DNA of 64,000 nucleotides from Anaerostipes hadrus ATCC 29173 = JCM 17467. Lineage in GTDB: Bacteria; Bacillota; Clostridia; Lachnospirales; Lachnospiraceae. Under the pieces are notes generated by a model, which was given only the letters and a program-made list of their open reading frames with translations, had not been told where the DNA came from and made no database searches. How positions within the stretch are numbered: position 1 is the stretch's first letter; each line of letters opens with the position of its first letter. This document shows, piece by piece, positions 36,197 to 45,500 of the stretch. A program made the translations under genes and the position numbers. The stretch covers positions 1,359,501-1,423,500 of the forward strand of contig NZ_AP028031.1 of NCBI RefSeq assembly GCF_030296915.1. Direction: 5' to 3'.

Positions 36197-37646
36197 CTGA
36201 CAACACCTCCAATAACCTATCACCAGTAACTTCAACTGCAACATAATCATACAATTTGCCATTTTCTAAAAATTGTTTCTTTTCAATTTCCATATACCAT
36301 AATGCATGATTATAAAACATATCATCAAGATCAACACCCCTGTGTGCTAACTCTATTGACTTAAGTTTACCAAAATCTATACCATCTAAAAAAGCTATGC
36401 CATCTTCAAATGTCTGTTCAACAGCAGTCATTTCACCTTTATATGCATATGTTCCTGCAATCATCTTTGTAGCTTGCAAATACATTTCATAACATTCCTG
36501 AATATATTCAATTTCATCATCCTTTTTATTCTGATAGTTGCTATGAGCCAATGTATTTAAAAAGAGCACCACTCTACTCTCTGGCAAAGGTTCAAAATTC
36601 TCTATTCGTCGAACCATTGCTTTACCAATTTGCTCCCGACCTAAAAGTAAATTGTGGATTCCTAACCGCATCTGCTCATTCTTATCATTTTCATCTTGTA
36701 ATGTCAACGCAAGCATTATTTCTTTTCTTCCCGCTTCAATAAATGCTACTCTATCATCTTGCTGTCCACGTTCAATCATTTCAACTGTCTGGTAAGTTTC
36801 TTCTATTCTTTCTGATAACTGAGCCATTTGCTGTTGCATACATATATTATGATAACTATTGCAAATATCTTGGAAAGGATTACCCCGTATAAATTCTTCT
36901 TGCTCAATTGGCAAATTATCTACAAATCTATACTGTCCAGTTTCAGCCTTTCTCATTAATGTGGGCCATTCTATTCCAGTTGTTTTATTCTGATTAATAA
37001 AATACTCACCTGTTTCGTATTGCTTTTGATACTGTATTGGTATTTGAACTACATATTCCACACCTTTTTCTATTGTAGATACAATTTCTGCAATGTTAAC
37101 ATATTGTGCCAATCTATCAACGGCACTAGCAAAATCAATATTTGTCATTCCTTCATGGATTTTAAGAATTTTGTTACTTCTACTATCTAAAACAATTTTT
37201 TCCTCTAATTTTTCTGTTTCTTCAGTTGAAATGATTTCCTTATTTGCATTCATTTCAATGCGAATTTTCTCTATTAATGTTAAATTTATCGATAACCATT
37301 GAACAGAATCTAGTTCATCTTTGCTTAACCACCTAGCTGCTTCTGCCTTCTTCAGAACCAGCTTACCAGTTATTGTCTCACACCAAAAAAAGTCCATTGA
37401 AATATGAAACTTAGGATAATCATATTCAATAGTATCAATCAAATCATATACTTCGATTTTCATATCCAATTCTTCTTCAATTTCACGTTTTAATGCCTGC
37501 TCCGGTGTTTCTCCTTCTTCTATTTTTCCACCTGGGAATTCCCATAGATCTTTAAATTCTCCGTAGCCCCTTGCCACAGCAAATATTTTATGCTTTTCTT
37601 TTACCGAATCACAAATAACTGCAGCAGCAACTCTAACTGTTTTCAT
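36162..37646 (-). CDS. NUDIX hydrolase with long C-terminal domain
   Basis: This 494-aa protein begins with a MutT/CTP-pyrophosphohydrolase-like NUDIX domain (1-130). The NUDIX box GKIEEGETPEQALKREIEEE is at residues 40-59, with the catalytic REIEEE intact, after LWEFPG. Residues 140-494 form a mostly helical, uncharacterised extension not found in ordinary MutT. It leads the minus-strand operon NUDIX, small membrane protein, HEPN, RT-nitrilase. A nucleotide-hydrolysing or nucleotide-sensing role beside a reverse transcriptase is attractive but inferred. Confidence 0.82.
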   Translation of the reverse strand: MKTVRVAAAVICDSVKEKHKIFAVARGYGEFKDLWEFPGGKIEEGETPEQALKREIEEELDMKIEVYDLIDTIEYDYPKFHISMDFFWCETITGKLVLKKAEAARWLSKDELDSVQWLSINLTLIEKIRIEMNANKEIISTEETEKLEEKIVLDSRSNKILKIHEGMTNIDFASAVDRLAQYVNIAEIVSTIEKGVEYVVQIPIQYQKQYETGEYFINQNKTTGIEWPTLMRKAETGQYRFVDNLPIEQEEFIRGNPFQDICNSYHNICMQQQMAQLSERIEETYQTVEMIERGQQDDRVAFIEAGRKEIMLALTLQDENDKNEQMRLGIHNLLLGREQIGKAMVRRIENFEPLPESRVVLFLNTLAHSNYQNKKDDEIEYIQECYEMYLQATKMIAGTYAYKGEMTAVEQTFEDGIAFLDGIDFGKLKSIELAHRGVDLDDMFYNHALWYMEIEKKQFLENGKLYDYVAVEVTGDRLLEVLSDGREISKEKVE

Positions 37647-37658
37647 TTATTAACCCTC

Positions 37659-38047
37659 TCATTTAGATGGATATTTTGAATTCTTCTTAAAAGAATCTTT
37701 CCAACCTATTTTTACATCTAATACCAAAATTATCTTTTTTTATATCATTTATAGACAAATCTTTGACAGGCTCTTCCATAATATATTTAAATCCTGATCT
37801 TTTTAATTTCCTTACAACTTCTTGATAATTTTTTCCTATAAAATCTGAATCAACATAATCCACAGGAATTCTAATTAAATATTCATAACACCCTATTGTA
37901 CTTGTCAATATAAGAGTAATTATTAAATCAACTATTATTAAGCCCTTTCGATGTTGTCTTCTCCACACTTTTTCTTGTTTCTCTTTCTTTTTGTTCTATT
38001 TCCCTCTCTGACTCTTTTCTTTGCTTATCGTCCAAAATTTTAGCCAT
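37659..38047 (-). pseudogene. Frameshifted membrane protein with PASTA-like domain
   Basis: Three frames are needed to read one protein: MAKILDDKQRKESEREIEQK in the first, then KVWRRQHRKGLIIVDLIITL with a membrane helix and a PASTA-like SDFIGKNYQEVVRKLKRSGF in the second, then VKIGWKDSFKKNSKYPSK to a TGA at 37659 in the third. The shifts fall at an A-rich run near 37972 and near 37720. The pieces give a charged N-terminus, one helix and an extracytoplasmic small domain. The final stop lies 12 bp before the NUDIX start. The 93-codon middle segment alone has no good start. Confidence 0.65.
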
Positions 38048-38437
38048 ACATACATTTTTTTATATACTCACATTGAATATTAAAATTCCCTATTTATTTT
38101 CATGTATTTTCCAATTCTATTTTTTTGGTAAATATAGTGAATTATATTTATGATTATAACATGTTTTTGTTTATTTTCAATAATTTAAGTTTCCGTTTGC
38201 CCACACGTGTCATAGCAACAGACTTGCGCTGTGTAGACTTTACCTTGGACTCCGTAACACTGCGCAATAATTTGCTCATGGTTGGTTTCTTTCTTGTTGC
38301 CTCTTGGTATGATGTTATTATAGCATAATGTAATGTCACCATAGTTTAGAAAATTACGCATTTCGTCCTGTGCCTAAATTCCGAACACAAACCTAATAGC
38401 GGCCTTTAATGAACTAATCATAATAGATTATTAAATA
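38048..38437. other. 390-bp region without a confident gene
   Basis: The left half is AT-rich and should hold the minus-strand promoter of the PASTA/NUDIX operon (several TATAAT-like boxes on the minus strand near 38130-38160). The right half is less AT-rich and has a 62-codon minus-strand frame (38154-38342) containing KKPTMSKLLRSVTESKVKST; it has no ribosome-binding site and may be a fragment that came with the downstream restriction gene. Confidence 0.4.
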
Positions 38438-38466
38438 TTGACAAATAGATAATCAATATCTATAAT
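38438..38466 (+). promoter_or_regulatory. Consensus promoter of the RHH-restriction enzyme operon
   Basis: TTGACA (38438-38443), a 17-bp spacer and TATAAT (38461-38466): perfect housekeeping boxes at optimal spacing. A palindromic operator covers the spacer, the -10 box and the start region. Confidence 0.88.
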
Positions 38467-38484
38467 TTAGATATTGATTATCTA
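38446..38484. promoter_or_regulatory. 17-bp-arm palindromic operator over the promoter
   Basis: TAGATAATCAATATCTA (38446-38462), loop TAATT, and the exact complement arm (38468-38484) form a perfect inverted repeat. Further TAGATAT half-sites are at 38589-38595 and 38600-38606, and ATATCTA at 38621-38627, the last two forming a second inverted repeat (38599-38628) just before the ribosome-binding site. Repeated short half-sites like these suit a ribbon-helix-helix repressor, and one is encoded immediately downstream. Confidence 0.82.
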
Positions 38485-38644
38485 TAAAATTAGACATTTC
38501 TGCTACTGGTATAAGCAACTAATGTGATAGCATTATCGTAAAGTAAATGAGCTTACAGTGTTACCATCTGAACAAAAGACATTAAAAATAGATATAAATT
38601 AGATATTTGTTAAGTTATGTATATCTAACACAAGGAGGCAGAAT

Positions 38645-38875
38645 ATGATTAAGAAACAGAATTTGATGACGGCACTCGACACGTTCGATATCAATGCCGA
38701 CAAGAAACATGATAAGAACGGAGCCGACACATCTACATCTCGCGCAACGTCGCTGGTTTCCATGACAAAAAGCGATAAGGAACGTCTGACAGCAGTTGCA
38801 AAAGCTCACGGTCTGAGTTTGAGCGCGTTCTTTCGTTTAGCCGCTGACGAGTACATCGCAAATCACAATTGGTAA
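38645..38875 (+). CDS. Ribbon-helix-helix regulator (CopG/Arc type)
   Basis: This 76-aa protein has a disordered, charged N-terminal 35 residues and then a compact ribbon-helix-helix: strand LVSMTKS, helix DKERLTAVAKAHG, turn, helix SLSAFFRLAADEYIAN. It starts behind AAGGAGG and is 17 bp before the restriction-methylation gene. It very likely binds the TAGATAT-containing palindromes and represses its own operon, limiting expression of a potentially toxic enzyme. Confidence 0.85.
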   Translation: MIKKQNLMTALDTFDINADKKHDKNGADTSTSRATSLVSMTKSDKERLTAVAKAHGLSLSAFFRLAADEYIANHNW

Positions 38876-38892
38876 TAAGGAGGAGTTTATAT

Positions 38893-41184
38893 ATGGCAAA
38901 TTATGATACTGAACGTGAGGGACAGATTGAATTTTACAAGACATTTCTGCCCCTTATTGATCCGAATCTCACATTGGATGATATTCTTGCAGACGATAAC
39001 GACGGTGTTTTGAACGGAAATCTGTTGGAATTCAAGTTACGCGTAAATGATTTAAACGCAGTGTTGTTCCAATGCGTGAAATACCTTTCAGCCCTGCGTA
39101 TCAAAGGTAAGCCGGTCCCTGCAAACATCGTTATCATCGATCTAAATGCTGAGCAAGCATATCTTTATAAATCGGCAAACTACCTCAATGACATCGAAAA
39201 AGTATATTCAGGTGGAGCTTCAAAATCGAATACAGGCTTTGTTGGTCGTGGATATAATAAAAAATATATATATGGTGCAGATCAACTTTCGACAACACAA
39301 CTAATTAAATGCCTAAAAGAAACGGAATTCACGCGTATTCATATCGATGAGAACTGCATCGTTGGCTGGGCAACAGCGTTTTACAAGGCTGTACCTACAG
39401 CACGTAAAGAAGACTTTCTCGGCGACGATACAGGTAGACACAAAACTATCGGCGAGATTCGCAATCCATCAGTGTTTGCCAAGTACATTTATCCATACAA
39501 AGGTATTACGAACGTCAAGTTCCAATATTTAATGGACAAGCTAAACGATACACTTCAGAAGAAAAATCTTGGAGCATTTTACACCCCGACGACCTATGCC
39601 GAAAAATCTCATGAACTGCTACGTATGGCGATTGACCGCGTGCCCGCAGGAAATGACTATGTTATCATCGACCGTTGTGCAGGGACTGGAAACTTAGAGA
39701 AAGGTCTCACAGACGAGGAACTAGCGCATTGTATCTTGTCTACCGTTGAATATTACGAGTACAAAGTCATGCAAGAGATTCTTGGAGCAAAAGTCCGTCA
39801 TATTATCCCACCCATTGAGTCTGATGACACATTCAATGCCGGGCTCGTGCGTGGAGCCGATGCCCTAAGTGAAGAATATGTCCAAAATCCTGTTATCAAA
39901 CAGTATGTGAATGACCCAAACTGTACGATTATCTTATTTGAGAATCCACCATACGTAGAGACTACAAGTGTTGAACATCAGCGTAAGGGAGCTGGTAAGA
40001 AGTCTTCAACATGGAAAAATAGCTTTGTCGTTTCTGAAATGAAGAAAGAGGTTAGAGGTACAGCATCAAATGACCTTGGTAATGCATTTATTTGGTCTGC
40101 ATTCAAATATTACCTTCGCCAGCCAACTGATAGCTACGTGGTCTATTCGCCAGTGAAGTACTGGAAAGCACAACATCTTATCAATCGAAAATTTCTCAGT
40201 GGCTTTGCATTGAACCGTAAGCACTTCCATACGAACATCGACGCATGTGTCGCAGTCATTCTTTGGGGTGTAGAATCTGATAATATTACTGAGTTCAATC
40301 TTGATGGATATGATATCGATATGACCGGTAAGCTTGTTTCCTGTGGCAGTCTACCTGTTAAACGTATGTACTCGCGTCTGAGCGATGCCTACTATGACCG
40401 TAGTACTGAACCTAGCGATGTCCTTGATGGTATTTGTGTTGAATTTGATGGTACTGAGTGCATGTCGAAAACTAAAAAAATTTATGCCAAAAAGCGGTAC
40501 AACGATGACATTATTGGCTATCTTGTTGCTATGACCGCAGGTTTCGACAATCCTGACCTGAACACTAAACTACTACGTGCCGAAGCATACAATGGTCATG
40601 GTTTCTGTCTTCGCAAACATAACTATCTCGAAAAGCTTCCTATGTTCTGCACTGGAAGATATATCACATATAACCGTGAGTGGACAGAACGTGCTCGAGT
40701 CATGAAGTCTGGAGATGGAGCTGATAAGTTCCACACTGACGTCGCATCAGGAAAGCTCGATCAATGGTTGCGTAAATGTCTATTGTTTACCTGTATTGAA
40801 ATGCAGAACCATATACGTACGTTCACTGGAAGCGATGGTCGTTTTTACCGCAATGAACTATGCATGGACACAACAAATGGTCCAACTGTTGCATCAAAAG
40901 ATCTAGATTTACTCATTTGCGAAGATGCTGAACTTTGCATTATCGATCAATGGAATACATTGTTAGAATCCGCAAAACAGACTGACGAATATAATCCATC
41001 ACTCACTTATGGTGTGTATCAAATATTTGCCGAGATTGATACATCTTACAAAGATGATGATGGCAACACCATTTGGAATAACATTGAAGTACATTCCGCT
41101 CTTCGGACGTTAAAATCTCTGGTTAAAGATTACTATAATAAAGAAATCGTACCGACATTGTTCAAATATGAATTCTTAAAATAA
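38893..41184 (+). CDS. Single-chain type IIG-like restriction enzyme/N6-adenine methyltransferase
   Basis: This 763-aa protein has an N-terminal PD-(D/E)xK-like nuclease region (DGVLNGNLLEFKL, with D37, E46 and K48), then a methyltransferase with GAFYTP (228-233), motif I DRCAGTGN (260-267) and the catalytic NPPY at 351-354. The C-terminal third is probably target recognition. This order is that of type IIG (Eco57I-like) enzymes, which cut and methylate with one chain. ATG 38893 with AAGGAGGAG is preferred to an earlier in-frame start overlapping the regulator gene. The base composition differs from the very AT-rich flanking genes, indicating separate acquisition. Confidence 0.83.
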   Translation: MANYDTEREGQIEFYKTFLPLIDPNLTLDDILADDNDGVLNGNLLEFKLRVNDLNAVLFQCVKYLSALRIKGKPVPANIVIIDLNAEQAYLYKSANYLNDIEKVYSGGASKSNTGFVGRGYNKKYIYGADQLSTTQLIKCLKETEFTRIHIDENCIVGWATAFYKAVPTARKEDFLGDDTGRHKTIGEIRNPSVFAKYIYPYKGITNVKFQYLMDKLNDTLQKKNLGAFYTPTTYAEKSHELLRMAIDRVPAGNDYVIIDRCAGTGNLEKGLTDEELAHCILSTVEYYEYKVMQEILGAKVRHIIPPIESDDTFNAGLVRGADALSEEYVQNPVIKQYVNDPNCTIILFENPPYVETTSVEHQRKGAGKKSSTWKNSFVVSEMKKEVRGTASNDLGNAFIWSAFKYYLRQPTDSYVVYSPVKYWKAQHLINRKFLSGFALNRKHFHTNIDACVAVILWGVESDNITEFNLDGYDIDMTGKLVSCGSLPVKRMYSRLSDAYYDRSTEPSDVLDGICVEFDGTECMSKTKKIYAKKRYNDDIIGYLVAMTAGFDNPDLNTKLLRAEAYNGHGFCLRKHNYLEKLPMFCTGRYITYNREWTERARVMKSGDGADKFHTDVASGKLDQWLRKCLLFTCIEMQNHIRTFTGSDGRFYRNELCMDTTNGPTVASKDLDLLICEDAELCIIDQWNTLLESAKQTDEYNPSLTYGVYQIFAEIDTSYKDDDGNTIWNNIEVHSALRTLKSLVKDYYNKEIVPTLFKYEFLK

Positions 41185-41193
41185 TACAACATA

Positions 41194-41308
41194 GAAACTG
41201 TTTCAAGTTTTGTGTAAACACAAAAAACTGATATAAAATTAATCAATAGTTATGAGGGTTATGAGTCAATTTTTGACTCATAGCCCTTATCTGCATTATA
41301 TAAAAAAT
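41194..41308. repeat. Left long inverted arm of the IS256 element
   Basis: This arm of about 115 bp pairs with 42426-42540 with scattered mismatches. It contains a hairpin GGGTTATGAGTCAA/TTGACTCATAGCCC (41256-41286) that probably also terminates the type IIG transcript. Confidence 0.8.
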
Positions 41309-41348
41309 TTTGGACATGTCAAATAGATCTGCCTCAAAATACAGATTT

Positions 41349-42377
41349 TTAATACATATATTTTTCTAATCGTTCTTCAAAAAATATATCCAATTGTGCA
41401 CGGATCTGGCTCCAGTCCCTTCGGCGACCAGTCCACTTTTCTCCGAAATCTTCAAGATTCTCTAAAGCAATCTCTTCGGTTGGTGCAGCATACACTGCTT
41501 TAAGATCAGCCATGACTTTTCGACTGCCTTTATAAGATGCATATCTTGTTGTATTTCGTATCTGATGAATAACACATTGCTGTATCTCTGTTTGTGGAAA
41601 TACGGCTTCAATTGCCTGTGGAAATCCTGTCAGTCCATCCACACATGTGATCGGGATATCTTTCACTCCTTGATTTTTCAGCCCATTGATGATAGAAAGC
41701 CAGAATTTAGCACTTTCATTATCGCCTACATATATTCCAAGGACTTCCTTTTTCCCATCCATGTTGATACCAAGCACAATATAAACTGCACGTTTTACAA
41801 TCCGTCCTTCACTTCGTACATGATAATGGATGGCATCCATATAAACAACAGCATATACTTCTTCCAAAGGTCTTTCCTGCCATTTCTTTACGATCGGAAG
41901 GATCTTATTTGTGATACGGCTGATCGTGCTGTCTGATATATCAATATCATAAAGATCTTTCATGTGAGATTCAATATCTCCGGTTGTCATGCCCTTTGCA
42001 TACATGGAGAGGATCTTTTCTTCCATGTCCTAGGTAACAGTATTCTGATATTTCTTGATCAATCGTGATTCATATTCACCGTTGCGATCACGAGGAACAG
42101 CAATTTCAATATCACCATAACTGGTATGCATGGTTTTTCCAGAATGACCATTACGGCTGTTCTCCGTATCTTTATTACGATAATCGTATCTGGAATAACC
42201 CAGTTCCTCATTAAGTTCTTCATCCAGAGCACCTTCAAGGATTACTGACATCATATCACGCATGATTGCATTAACGTCCGTTCCATTTTTTATGCTGATA
42301 TCATTGTCTTTTAAATATCCTTGCATTAGTTGCCTTAATGCTGCTTTTTGCGGTGTGTCTCCTTTTCTTCTTCCCAT
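41349..42377 (-). pseudogene. IS256-family transposase, amber stop and internal deletion
   Basis: The N-terminal part (42377 down to 42030) ends KKYQNTVT then TAG, and the same frame continues DMEEKILSMYAKGMTTGDIE, so a single nonsense codon (probably from CAG) splits the gene. The second part has the first Asp region (YAVVYMDAIHYHVR) and second (CVDGLTGFPQAIE), but after EDFGEKW it jumps to TGRRRDWSQIRAQLDIFFEE, the normal C-terminal end. The block with the catalytic Glu (usually in a TTNAIEGFHR-like motif) is missing. The transposase is dead. Confidence 0.88.
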
Positions 42378-42425
42378 AAAAAAACCTCCAAACTGAGTAA
42401 TATTATCTTACATCAGTTTGTGTAA

Positions 42426-42540
42426 ACCTTTTTTATATAATGCAGATAAGGGCTATGAGTCAATTTTTGATTCATAGCCCTCTTAACTATTGACTAATCT
42501 TATCATTTTTTTGTATTTACACAAAACTTGAAACGGTCTC
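42426..42540. repeat. Right long inverted arm of the IS256 element
   Basis: Mirror of the left arm, including its own hairpin GGGCTATGAGTCAA/TTGATTCATAGCCC (42450-42480). Confidence 0.8.
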
Positions 42541-42570
42541 AGAAATCACAAACAGCCCTTATAAATCATT

Positions 42571-45500
42571 TTATTTATCTTTCAATAAGTTATTATTTTG
42601 ACAAATATCTATCTCCTGATTATTAGAATTTATTTTTAATTGTTCTGTGTCATACCAGCTTGTTAGAATATTGGAATACAATTTTTGCATTTTTTTAATT
42701 TCGACAGAAATTCTATAAATATCCGTTTCTAAATATTTCTGTGGTTCTAACGCTACTTTTTCATTTCTATGCCCCTTAAGTAATACACTATTATCATCTT
42801 GCATCTCGATGGCTTTCAAATAATCAAAATATAATGTAGGACACTTTTCTTTTAACAATGATATTATATTAGGATATACTATTTTATTAATTATATCCGA
42901 TGCCCAATAAGATACTATCTCCAATCCTATTGGATTTACATATACATGATTATAATAATCAATGTCTATAATACATCCATGGATTCTTCCACTACCACCA
43001 ATTTTCTTAATTTCATCTGAAATCCTTTGTTGATACTTTGTATATTTATCCAACGGATTCTTAACTGTAGATATCATTAATTCCATATTATCAAAATAAA
43101 ATTGGATATCTTTTTTATCCAATTTTTTTGATGCCCCACCATTTAATATACATAACGATCCTGTTTTTGTTTTATATATAAAGCAATAGTATCCCTTTTT
43201 CTTTAACATATATAATATCAACACTTTTCTATTAAATGTCATATTTATATTTTTCCCTTTTGCAAAATCTCTATATTGCTCAGATGTAATTTCATAAATT
43301 CCATCTTTATAATAATCAAAACAATCATACTCTCCACTTAATAAAAAATTTTTTAAATGTGGATTTTCATTCCTATATCCTATTTGATTATTTGCATATA
43401 TCCTTTCCACACCATCATCATGAAACATCGACTTATGTGTATGTCCACTAACATATACAAATTTTTTATGACAACTTTCATTTGCACACCAATCTTTTTT
43501 TGGTGTATGCGTAAAAATAATAGTATTTTTCTTGTCTAATAATTTTTCTAACTTATAATATAATTTTTCAAACTTTTTACTCTCTACAATTTCAACATCC
43601 CTGTCAATAGTTTCTCTATATATTCCCTGATTGGCATTAAACTTTTTATTATATCCTGAAAATGCAAGTCCTCCTAATATAACCATTCTTGAAGATTTCA
43701 ATTTTTCTATAATATTACTATCTTTAAAATGCATCAATTTATTATATGGTATAATATTAGTTTCATTTTTATTATCTTTATACATTAAATCGTTATGTAA
43801 CAAATACATATCATATTCTTCTAAAAAATTTCTATATTTTTCGACAATCTGATTCAATGATAACTCTGGAAAATTCCATAGCTCATGATTTCCAAGAACA
43901 AATACAAATTCTTTCTTTACATAGCTTTGATCTGCAATTTTTCTAAGTATCTTCACAAACAATCTAAATATTGAAAATGTTGATGATACATCTCCTCCAA
44001 TCAAGATTATCTCATCACTTTCTTTTACTATATTATCAGCAATTTTATAAATCAAATAATATATATCTTCTTTTGATTCACATTCAGCATGAGCTATTCT
44101 GTGAAGTAAATGTAAATCTGATATATAACTAATTCTATAATCTCCTTCCACATCCATATTATCAACTGAAATACCATATTTCTTTGACTCAATCTTTTCC
44201 GACTCCATCTGCTTTTCATTATCTTCTACACATGCAAACTCTTGTACCAACTTTTTATCATAGATATATTTATCATACATAATATTTAACGATTTACATA
44301 CCTGGCTCGTCAATTTAGCGTTCTTTAAATTAATATCTTTTATATCTAAAAGATTTTTCATTCCTGTACAAAAAATTAAGTTTGCATCTGATAAATCTCC
44401 TTTTAAAAAAGCAATAAAGTCAAAAAAATATGTAAAATCAAATGTTTGTTCTTTTACTTCATATCCATATTTATTATACCAAGTTTTTTTTACTAAAAAT
44501 TTCTCATTTTCATATGTTTTTTCCACCTCATATTCTAATTTTTGATTTCTCTCTACTGGTAATTTTGTTGTATCATCTATTACATATTTCGACAAATCCA
44601 TATCTAAACCAAACGCATCAGATAAATCACATTCCCTCAAATCTCCATTTCTATACTTAATAAAGTCATTAAAATTTTCAAAAGCTTGATATACTCGACT
44701 TCTACGTCTCTGCTTTCTATCTCTATTAATCACATACCAATCAATCATTGTTTTCTCAAAAAAATAATGTATATTTTTATCAAAATAAGCAACCACTGTT
44801 TTTTCTATATTGTTATTATTTTCAAAATCATCTACAAATTTTTTGATTAAATTTATATGTCTTTTATTTACAATTTTAGAATTCTGTGAATAATTATATT
44901 TTTCAGCTACTTCTTTCGGATTATAAATTAAACATAACCCTTGTACAATGTTGTCTCCATAATAATCTTTTGATAAATATTCCATTAGTATATCTAAATG
45001 TTTGTTATCGGGCTTATTTGAACGTGCATATTGAAAAAACATAATTTCTGCATAGCTTTTCATTTCAGAATTTTCATATTCATCACATACGTTTTTAAAT
45101 TCTTCGTATGTATCACAATTATTAAATTTTCTTATCCATTGTTTAAAATCCTTCTTTCGATGCTCTGATTCAATATAAAAATCCATTTCTTCTTTTAATA
45201 ATGGATTTTTATAATCATCTATGTTTTCAGATATAAAACATTTCTTTCTCTTTAATTTTTTTATATTTAATTTTAATATTTTGGAAAAATCATCCTTAAA
45301 TGAATATTGATAATAACATGCATTTTCATATATATCACCATCTAAAAAATTATAATATTCTTCAAAGGTGTCAAATGTAATTTTATTTTCTTTATACCCC
45401 CAATTATTCATCCAATCTCTACATAGCCATTCCTCTTCCACAAAAAATTTTTGTCTAATAATATCAAATCCTCTTCGCTTACTCTTTCTTAATCCAAGTT

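Larger units (their letters stand above)
41194..42540. mobile_element. Degenerate IS256-family element
   Basis: A broken Mutator/IS256-type transposase is bracketed by long, about 115-bp inverted arms. The outer ends read GAAACTGTTTCAAGTTTTGT at 41194 and, on the other strand, GAGACCGTTTCAAGTTTTGT at 42540. No target duplication is visible at the outer edges. The element lies between the type IIG gene and the metallophosphoesterase gene, both still apparently intact. Confidence 0.8.

Noticed and set aside
38154..38342. 62-codon minus-strand frame with KVKSTQRKSVAMTRVGKRKL
   Set aside because: No ribosome site and no family recognised; kept only as a possible fragment within the intergenic entry.
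41185..42549. Target-site duplication for the IS256 element
   Set aside because: The 8-9 bases outside the two arms do not match, so the outer edge or the original duplication cannot be confirmed.
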